Made by a program: the position numbers and the translations under genes. This document shows positions 1-4,385 of a stretch of DNA of 6,246 bases, piece after piece. Location of the stretch: contig USIG01000103.1 in assembly GCA_900554685.1 (NCBI GenBank), positions 1 through 6,246 on the forward strand. Direction: 5' to 3'. Within the stretch, counting starts at the first letter, position 1. Each line of letters begins with the position of its first letter. The notes beneath the pieces are model-generated. The model was not told the origin of the DNA. It saw only the letters and a list, made by a program, of their open reading frames with translations, and searched no databases. The DNA comes from an uncultured Cryptobacterium sp. (GTDB lineage: Bacteria > Actinomycetota > Coriobacteriia > Coriobacteriales > Eggerthellaceae).

Positions 1-1116
1 AGGAAGCCCGCGAGCTTGCTCGAGCTGACGCTGCATTTCAAACATAATTCCTACCCAGGGCTTGCAACTGCGCATAACATTGCACAGCACACCATTGCAG
101 TGATAGTCGTCAATAAGCCCTAGGCGATAATCTCGTCCAAGCTCAATACCTGTTGCGTTGTTGGTTTTTGCATAGGCCTCGCACATCGTATAGAGGTCGT
201 CAAACGTCACTCCATAATTGCCGCAGTAAGGTGTGCCTACCAAATTGATACCGTTTTCTGCCAGCGTCTCAGAATTGCTCCGCAGGTAGGGCCAGCAGCA
301 CAGGCCATCGAACAAGATACGGTGCTTTTCTTCTCCCTTAAACGTCGACTCGCCTGAGGTGATCTTTTCTTTCAGCTCTTCGATATACATACGTAATACT
401 TCGGTGGTCTCACGACGCCCGCGCGCGATTACCATCAAAGCCATGAAGTTATACGCATCGAAACCGCTTACCGGAGAAGGCACGGTCTTACCCATAAGAT
501 CGAGTGCTTCCTGGAACAGCCGACCATTTTCGGCAGATATCTCCATCACTTCTTGGAATTTATCGTAATCAAAAGACTTTCCACTAATCTCTTCTAGCTG
601 CTCAACGATACCCTGCACCTGTTTTTTCATATAGGTAATTTTGCTTTTCTTGTAATAGCCATCAGTGTTGTAAGGCACGTCAAACATAATGAGTGGGATA
701 TCAAGTTTCCAGGCAAGATTTTCATACCACTTGATAACCGTCGTGCAAATATTGTTTCCCACACAAAGGAAATCCGGTTCTGGAATGTCGAGGCCAAACC
801 CGAAATCTTCATCTCTCTCGATAAAGCCCAAATTGATGCGTGCATAGGAGCAAAGATCCATGGAATAGCCTAGCCCTTCCGCCTTTTCGCAAAAAGGTAT
901 CGCTCCTTTATGAGCCGCCACAGCAGCAGCGTGGTTTTCAGGATAAATAATATTGAGATCAAAAACTTCAAACAGCTCTTTAATGAAGTTCGAGGTCGAA
1001 TACCCTACCGGTTTTCCCGCTGCTTTCGCATCGCGCGCTTTTTGATACAGATCCCCCGTAACTTCCTTCATGCGTGCGCGGGCGGGGCTATAATTCTTGC
1101 TATTTTTATCAACCAT
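1..1116 (-). CDS. (R)-2-hydroxyacyl-CoA dehydratase, alpha (HgdA/FldB-like) subunit, 3' end cut by window
   Basis: This is the alpha subunit of a two-subunit [4Fe-4S] dehydratase that converts an (R)-2-hydroxyacyl-CoA to an enoyl-CoA through a ketyl radical. The open frame gives 372 residues and is still open at base 1. Compared from memory with Acidaminococcus HgdA, it matches throughout: YPENHAAAVAA near 58-68, LCSYARI at 88-94, NNICTTVIKWYEN at 121-133, ARGRRE at 231-236, and RSCKPW at 349-354. Cys89, Cys124 and Cys351 align with conserved cysteines and are the likely cluster ligands. It lacks the roughly 50-residue insertion HgdA carries after its ICGYAR motif, so it resembles the shorter lactyl- or phenyllactyl-type alpha subunits. 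About 45-50 C-terminal residues should lie outside the window. The ATG at 1116 is preceded by AGAGGG with a 6-nt spacer, and only 17 nt separate it from the beta stop, so the two are cotranscribed. The substrate is undetermined. Confidence 0.93.
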   Translation of the reverse strand, partial: MVDKNSKNYSPARARMKEVTGDLYQKARDAKAAGKPVGYSTSNFIKELFEVFDLNIIYPENHAAAVAAHKGAIPFCEKAEGLGYSMDLCSYARINLGFIERDEDFGFGLDIPEPDFLCVGNNICTTVIKWYENLAWKLDIPLIMFDVPYNTDGYYKKSKITYMKKQVQGIVEQLEEISGKSFDYDKFQEVMEISAENGRLFQEALDLMGKTVPSPVSGFDAYNFMALMVIARGRRETTEVLRMYIEELKEKITSGESTFKGEEKHRILFDGLCCWPYLRSNSETLAENGINLVGTPYCGNYGVTFDDLYTMCEAYAKTNNATGIELGRDYRLGLIDDYHCNGVLCNVMRSCKPWVGIMFEMQRQLEQARGLP

Positions 1117-1133
1117 GATGAACCCTCTTTTCT

Positions 1134-2261
1134 CTAGACAAGCATCTCGGCAAAAGCTTGGATACGGGTGGTTGCCTGCTCATTGATGTGATCCTGCTGC
1201 GCTGTTTCCAAATACAAAAGAGGTATGCCCGCATCAGCAAGCTGCTTTTTAATAACGGGATAGTCATACTCTTCCTCTTCGCAAAACTTTGTCACATTAA
1301 TAAGTGCGCCATCAGCGCTACGTTCTTTGGCTAAAGCAATCAAAGCTTCACCTCGTTGTTTCTTAGGATCAAGCGCCACTGAAGTGTTTTGAACATCAAG
1401 CCAAATATGAGCAAGCGTGACAAAAGGATCCACATTTCCGGGTGCATCCTGGGCAAATCGGACCGATTCGGCAGTTAGCACATCGCCAACAATTGCGATA
1501 TTTTGATTCTCTAGCTCATCTAAAAGCGGTTTTGAATCAAGTAAGATTCCTGTTGTTACCAGGCGCAATCCTTTGAAATCATCGGCAGGAAGCTGAGTTA
1601 GTTCTTCATTGATTTCTTCGACCATTTCCGTATGAATGCGAACAGGCAGAACCTGCGCTGCCTTGTAGACCACATGGCGCTTCCAAGGACTTACAACACT
1701 AGGATGCTCAGATGCCTTTTTGTCGAATTCTCGCATCACCGCACGCTGCTTGTTGTAAGCATTGATGCTGTTGCGTAAAGCTTTATCGGTAATCGTGTTT
1801 CCCGAAATTTCTTCAAGTTTTTCTTTGACTGTTTCGAGCTCGGTAAGGAAATATTCCTCTGCTGCAGGATGAGTGCGATTGGCTGGCTGCACCAAACTCA
1901 TTACGGGCATCTCAGGTACGCCGAACTTCCAATTCTCTTCTAGATTTCTAAGACCATCGCACGTGGTGGGAATAATTACGCCTGATAGATAATTGTATTC
2001 ACCACGCAAAGCTCGCTCCATAAGCGTTACCAGAATCGAACAATAAAACGCCGGATAGTACCCGTTTGCGCGGCTTATTTCAGTATCCCCTCCCCATAAC
2101 TCAAGCGGATACATTCCCGCTGCATCCACCAATTCATAAGGCGCAAAATACGGTATGCAGCCTATCGCTTGTTGATTTTCGTTTCGATAATTCTCAAATG
2201 TTTTCTGAGGGTCAGCAATGGCCCTTTCCATCTCAGAAAACAGTTCCTCCAAGTTCCCCAT
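1134..2261 (-). CDS. (R)-2-hydroxyacyl-CoA dehydratase, beta (HgdB/FldC-like) subunit
   Basis: This is the beta subunit of the dehydratase, 375 residues, about the length of HgdB (around 379). The N-terminal half has GCIPYFAPYELVDAAGMYP at 34-52, FYCSIL at 72-77 and PTTCDGLRNLEENWK at 98-112. The C-terminal half ends with KFCEEEEYDYP at 325-335 and EQATTRIQAFAEML near 361-374. Cys74, Cys101 and Cys327 correspond to conserved HgdB cysteines and probably hold the second [4Fe-4S] cluster. The central LEEISGNTIT and YNKQRAVMREFDK stretches also match HgdB closely. I chose the ATG at 2261 over an in-frame GTG at 2270. The purine-rich AAGGGG at 2270-2275 sits 8 nt before the ATG but overlaps the GTG. 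The stop is TAG at 1136-1134. Here beta precedes alpha, the reverse of the alpha-beta order I recall for hgdCAB and fldIBC. Substrate specificity cannot be assigned. Confidence 0.93.
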   Translation of the reverse strand: MGNLEELFSEMERAIADPQKTFENYRNENQQAIGCIPYFAPYELVDAAGMYPLELWGGDTEISRANGYYPAFYCSILVTLMERALRGEYNYLSGVIIPTTCDGLRNLEENWKFGVPEMPVMSLVQPANRTHPAAEEYFLTELETVKEKLEEISGNTITDKALRNSINAYNKQRAVMREFDKKASEHPSVVSPWKRHVVYKAAQVLPVRIHTEMVEEINEELTQLPADDFKGLRLVTTGILLDSKPLLDELENQNIAIVGDVLTAESVRFAQDAPGNVDPFVTLAHIWLDVQNTSVALDPKKQRGEALIALAKERSADGALINVTKFCEEEEYDYPVIKKQLADAGIPLLYLETAQQDHINEQATTRIQAFAEMLV

Positions 2262-2278
2262 AAAGCACACCCCTTCTT
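2262..2278 (-). promoter_or_regulatory. Shine-Dalgarno site fixing the beta-subunit start
   Basis: Read on the minus strand, AAGAAGGGG (2278-2270) is followed by eight bases and then ATG at 2261. The upstream GTG at 2270 shares its first G with this purine tract, leaving only AACAAGAAG immediately before it, so initiation at the GTG is unlikely. Choosing the ATG shortens the longest possible frame by three residues. Confidence 0.7.
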
Positions 2279-2280
2279 GT

Positions 2281-2505
2281 TAGCTTTTATTTACGCGTTT
2301 ACGTTCCTTTGATCTCTGCTCGTTTGGCTGGTTTTATACGTGGCTGGTTTTTGTGTCTAGTTGTTCTCTAGTTGTTTTCGTGTGCGGCTAGTTTTGCACC
2401 TAACTGTTCTCGCACGTGGCTAGCCTGTATGTACATCAAGCATCCATGCGTAGCTGACTTTCATGTGCGTTGAACTTTCAGAGCGGTTGGCCTTTGTGCC
2501 TGTTT
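2281..2505. repeat. Degenerate short-repeat tract between activator and beta genes
   Basis: This stretch of about 225 bases has no gene. On the plus strand it is built from loosely repeated units of about 16-20 bases: TGGCTGGTTTT at 2325-2335 and again at 2341-2351, TAGTTGTT at 2358-2365 and 2369-2376, GCGGCTAGTTTTGC at 2384-2397, and GTGGCTAGCC at 2416-2425. The gap is large for two subunits of one enzyme system. I see no convincing terminator or promoter in it, so the activator and dehydratase genes may still be one transcript. The units are too degenerate to be a CRISPR array or a simple microsatellite. Confidence 0.55.
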
Positions 2506-2521
2506 TGACTTTATGTGCGTT
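2455..2521. repeat. Direct repeat overlapping the activator stop codon
   Basis: On the plus strand, TGACTTTCATGTGCGTT at 2455-2471 recurs as TGACTTTATGTGCGTT at 2506-2521. The two differ by a single inserted base and start 51 bases apart. The second copy contains the activator stop codon (TAA, 2513-2511 on minus) and its last codons, so the repeat bridges coding and non-coding DNA. Confidence 0.7.
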
Positions 2522-3290
2522 TTGCCTTCTGATTTGCCTTGATTGCCGCCCCTATTGCTCCGGCATATTGGCAATTTCCAGGCACCGAAATAGATACCCC
2601 TAACTCTCGCTCAAGCGCATGAACGACCCCAGAGTTTTGCGCGACACCGCCGCTCATTCCCACTGGCTCTTTTATCCCCAAACGACGAGCCAGACCAGCT
2701 GTTCGCTGCGCGCACGAATTATGAATACCTGCAACGATATCGGGTATTCTTTTCCCCTCTGCCAGATGAGAGATAACCTCCGATTCCGCAAATACCGTGC
2801 ACGTTGAACTAATTTTCACCGGATCCGTTGCCTGCGCATCAAGGTTTCCCAACTCATCTGTAGTGGTTTCCAAAACGCCCGCCATGACATCGAGAAACCT
2901 TCCCGTACCCGCAGCACATTTTTCGTTCATTGCGAAATTATCCAGAAGACCCATATCGTTAAGACTGAGTACTTTTACGTCTTGTCCGCCAATATCAATA
3001 ATGGTGCGCACACCAGGCAAAAGATGGTTCATACCCAAAGCGTGACAGGAGAGTTCGCTTATTTCTTCGTCTGCCTGCTCAAAACGCTGACGTCCATAGC
3101 CTGTCGCGACGCAATAAGCTATATCATCCCAGCCGAGTTTTGACTTTTCGAACAAATCATCAATGACGCGCGCAGCTCCGCTTGTACCTGCACCTAGCGC
3201 ATAAAGCGACTGAGCCACTATACGGTCACCATCTTCCAAGATGACCGCCTTGCTTGACGTGGAACCAATATCAATCCCCAAGGTGTACAT
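2511..3290 (-). CDS. 2-hydroxyacyl-CoA dehydratase activator (HgdC/FldI-like archerase ATPase)
   Basis: This 259-residue protein is a homodimeric ASKHA-fold ATPase that carries one bridging [4Fe-4S] cluster. ATP hydrolysis drives transfer of one very low-potential electron to the dehydratase, and the electron is recycled over many turnovers. The family signatures are all present. They are phosphate-1 loop GIDIGSTSSK at 5-14, ATGYGR at 62-67, SELSCHALG at 78-86, phosphate-2 loop IDIGGQDVKV at 98-107, and the cluster cysteines Cys125 (in NEKCAAGTGRF) and Cys164 (in SSTCTVFAESEV). The adenosine-side motif GMSGGVAQN lies at 211-219, and GAIGAAI near the C-terminus. Length and motif order match HgdC (about 260 residues). 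ATG at 3290 follows GGAGGGG (3298-3304) with a 7-nt spacer. It is the first gene of its cluster, directly upstream of the beta and alpha dehydratase subunits, so these are its likely partners. Codon use is mixed, unlike the enoate reductase. Confidence 0.96.
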   Translation of the reverse strand: MYTLGIDIGSTSSKAVILEDGDRIVAQSLYALGAGTSGAARVIDDLFEKSKLGWDDIAYCVATGYGRQRFEQADEEISELSCHALGMNHLLPGVRTIIDIGGQDVKVLSLNDMGLLDNFAMNEKCAAGTGRFLDVMAGVLETTTDELGNLDAQATDPVKISSTCTVFAESEVISHLAEGKRIPDIVAGIHNSCAQRTAGLARRLGIKEPVGMSGGVAQNSGVVHALERELGVSISVPGNCQYAGAIGAAIKANQKAKRT

Positions 3291-3514
3291 AATGATTCCC
3301 CTCCATTAGTACGCCAACGTTATAAACAATTAGCCCTGCAAGGAAAAACCAAAATTCAAAAGAAAGTTCTCAAAACCGTTGGTCTCTTCCACAAATAAAG
3401 CAGTTCCCCTGAAAGTAGCTTACTCGCGCGCCCGCAATCAATGTGGTTATTTTTTATATCGTTTTTGGAAGATATTATTTCAGCTGATGAATAACGAAAG
3501 GAGATTATCGTGGT

Positions 3515-3566
3515 CCGCACTAAGCAAGCGTATTGAGCAGCCGTATTGAGCAACCGTATTGAGCAG
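3515..3566. repeat. 13-bp tandem repeat, four units
   Basis: The plus-strand unit CCGTATTGAGCAG occurs at 3554-3566. It is preceded without gaps by CCGTATTGAGCAA (3541-3553), GCGTATTGAGCAG (3528-3540) and a decayed fourth unit CCGCACTAAGCAA (3515-3527, 10 of 13 matches). The array lies 225-276 bp upstream of the activator start codon, inside the putative leader. It could be an array of protein sites or a slippage product. It is too short and gap-free for CRISPR. Confidence 0.8.
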
Positions 3567-3586
3567 CTGGATCACTATGCTTATCC

Positions 3587-3651
3587 CTGCCACATTTTTG
3601 CATCTTGTGCACTTTTGTGTTTTAAAAAAGGCAGTTCTGCCACATTTTTGC
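3587..3651. repeat. Perfect 15-bp direct repeat CTGCCACATTTTTGC
   Basis: The 15-mer CTGCCACATTTTTGC is found at 3587-3601 and again, identically, at 3637-3651, exactly 50 bp apart (about five helical turns, so on the same DNA face). Its core TGCCACATTTT recurs in reverse orientation at 3831-3841. The spacing and location upstream of the activator gene suggest regulator binding sites, though no regulator gene is in the window. The core is not one I can tie to a known factor. Confidence 0.75.
3624..3649 (-). terminator. Weak terminator-like or attenuator-like hairpin in the activator leader
   Basis: On the minus strand, GGCA-GAAC-TGCC (3641-3630) is followed at once by TTTTTT (3629-3624) and preceded by AAAAA (3649-3645). 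This gives a short stem that could be extended by A-U pairing. One arm comes from the repeated TGCCACATTTTTGC box. The GC stem is only 4-5 bp, so termination would be weak. It is offered as a possible attenuator only. Confidence 0.25.
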
Positions 3652-3729
3652 TTTTCGTGTATAAGAAATTTCTAAAATGAACAAGAAAATATGGAAATCT
3701 CTAAATACCAATTTTCCTCTTCGAATTTT

Positions 3730-3758
3730 ATACAACATTTATATATAAAACGTTGTAT
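3730..3758. promoter_or_regulatory. Operator-like inverted repeat ATACAAC-N15-GTTGTAT
   Basis: ATACAAC (3730-3736) and GTTGTAT (3752-3758) form a perfect 7-bp dyad with arm centres 22 bp apart, about two helical turns. It lies just downstream of a candidate minus-strand -10 box, where a repressor dimer would block initiation. The surrounding 170 bases are strikingly AT-rich, so chance is possible, but both arms contain G and C. No adjacent regulator gene is visible. Confidence 0.45.
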
Positions 3759-3786
3759 TTATAAGCAGATAAATCACATTTGTAGA
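3758..3786 (-). promoter_or_regulatory. Candidate promoter for the activator-dehydratase genes
   Basis: Read on minus, TCTACA (3786-3781, 4 of 6 to TTGACA) is followed by a 17-bp spacer and TATAAA (3763-3758, 5 of 6 to TATAAT) in AT-rich DNA. Initiation would fall near 3750, inside the ATACAAC/GTTGTAT dyad. A weaker alternative uses TATAAA at 3458-3453 with CTGAAA at 3483-3478 (19-bp spacer), which would give a shorter leader. Neither is proven. Confidence 0.35.
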
Positions 3787-3830
3787 ATAAATCAGAAAAA
3801 GTACTCAAACCACAAAGTTCACGCAAAGCC

Positions 3831-3841
3831 AAAATGTGGCA
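3831..3841. repeat. Inverted third copy of the TGCCACATTTT box
   Basis: AAAATGTGGCA on the plus strand is the exact reverse complement of the TGCCACATTTT core at 3588-3598 and 3638-3648. It lies upstream of the candidate promoter, whereas the two direct copies lie downstream. An arrangement with sites on both sides of a promoter could allow DNA looping, but this is inference. Confidence 0.5.
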
Positions 3842-3951
3842 CAACTCGGATTTTTTCAACCACGCCTACGGACACACGGACGCCTTAGGGTTATAGGCAC
3901 CAAAGGGACCCAGGATAGTTTTGGCCATTAACCCAGTTTTATCATTAACCC

Positions 3952-4060
3952 GCGCGTCATGGTCGCGCCTTCAACAGGCTAAAGCTATCAAGATCAGCAC
4001 CACCCGCATAGCGGGTAGATTTTTATTTCGGATGCTTACGCATCCTCAACTGGGTTGAAG
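3952..4060. repeat. Multi-hairpin module bounded by inverted CTTCAAC/GTTGAAG
   Basis: Several perfect dyads lie within about 110 bases. GCGCG/CGCGC is at 3952-3956 and 3964-3968, and ACCCGC-ATA-GCGGGT at 4002-4016. GGATGC-TTAC-GCATCC is at 4030-4045, and TCAAC-TGG-GTTGA at 4046-4058. An outer pair CTTCAAC (3969-3975) / GTTGAAG (4054-4060) encloses the middle two hairpins, giving a possible multi-arm junction. After the second hairpin the plus strand reads AGATTTTTATTT, which resembles a plus-strand terminator. The stacked hairpins and TCAAC beside a hairpin recall REP sequences or ends of IS200/IS605-type elements. A structured RNA is the other possibility. No transposase is present and I do not recognise a known riboswitch. 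Confidence 0.5.
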
Positions 4061-4061
4061 A

Positions 4062-4104
4062 CCCTAAAACAAAAGAAGAGCCCGGCATCTGCTGGGCTCT
4101 TCTT
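4062..4104 (-). terminator. Intrinsic terminator of the enoate reductase transcript
   Basis: The arms AAGAAGAGCCC (4073-4083) and GGGCTCTTCTT (4094-4104) pair perfectly over 11 bp. The inner bases add one G-T wobble and two GC pairs around an ATCT loop (4087-4090). On the minus strand the stem runs into TTCTTTTGTTTTAG, a good U-tract. On the plus strand the bases after the stem are ATAAGG, so the terminator is directional. It ends the reductase unit about 280 nt past its stop codon and separates it from the dehydratase genes. Confidence 0.88.
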
Positions 4105-4109
4105 ATAAG

Positions 4110-4385
4110 GTATGCAGTTCGGCTGTTGTTACAAACGCCAGTTGCGAACACTAGGTGCGATCACTTGTTACTAACACCGATTACGAGCGTTGGCAACAAG
4201 CTGCAAACGCGGGCAGTAAACGCAGGCTCGAACAATAATTACAAACGCAAGCTGCGAACTAGCCGCGAACGTCAACTACGAATGGTAGCTACGATACGAA
4301 GTCAGGTACATCGGTATCGGTGTTACCTCTACATTACTATCAGATAGCCATCGCCGAACCTGCATGCATCGCCATTGCAGCAGTA
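4110..4385. repeat. Degenerate repeat-rich 3' region of the enoate reductase unit
   Basis: No gene is visible between the reductase stop and its terminator. On plus, TTACAAACGCCAGTTGCGAAC at 4129-4149 recurs at 4239-4259 with 19 of 21 matches. Looser relatives lie between them (CTGCAAACGC at 4201-4210, GTAAACGCAGGCTCGAAC at 4216-4233). The following stretch 4254-4300 shows a rough 6-base rhythm of GCGAAC/TACGAA units. AACTAGCCGC at 4257-4266 is the exact reverse complement of GCGGCTAGTT at 2384-2393 in the other repeat tract. The region is probably transcribed as a long 3' untranslated region. Confidence 0.55.

Larger units (their letters stand above)
3291..4061. other. Long non-coding region upstream of the activator gene
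   Basis: About 770 bases lie between the enoate reductase terminator and the activator ATG. I find no credible gene on either strand: the short open frames lack ribosome sites and known motifs. Contents in transcription order on minus: hairpin cluster (4060-3952), inverted TGCCACATTTT box (3841-3831), AT-rich promoter/dyad segment (3786-3730), two direct copies of the box (3651-3587), a 13-bp tandem repeat (3566-3515), then about 200 bases to the activator in which I see only the ribosome site. If transcription starts near 3750, the activator mRNA has a leader of about 460 nt. Confidence 0.6.

Noticed and set aside
359..1137. Short frames overlapping the alpha subunit (359-568 plus, 627-845 minus, 910-1137 plus)
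   Set aside because: The continuous minus-strand alpha frame from 1116 to base 1 matches HgdA along its whole length. The short frames have no support of their own.
2259..2270. GTG at 2270 as the beta-subunit start
   Set aside because: The ribosome site overlaps this GTG and is correctly spaced only for the ATG at 2261.
3356..3553. 65-codon minus-strand frame upstream of the activator
   Set aside because: It has no ribosome site, runs through the 13-bp tandem repeat and resembles no protein I know.
3515..3566. CRISPR array
   Set aside because: The units are 13 bp with no spacers and no cas genes are nearby. It is a plain tandem repeat.
3691..3888. 65-codon plus-strand frame in the AT-rich region
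   Set aside because: No ribosome site precedes its ATG. The composition is that of translated AT-rich regulatory DNA, and it crosses the dyad and box repeats.
3952..4060. A known riboswitch class
   Set aside because: I could not match the hairpins and connecting bases to the conserved cores of riboswitches I know, so no class is assigned.
4126..4347. 73-codon plus-strand frame in the reductase 3' region
   Set aside because: It is made of the degenerate repeats, has no ribosome site and lies opposite the reductase 3' untranslated region.
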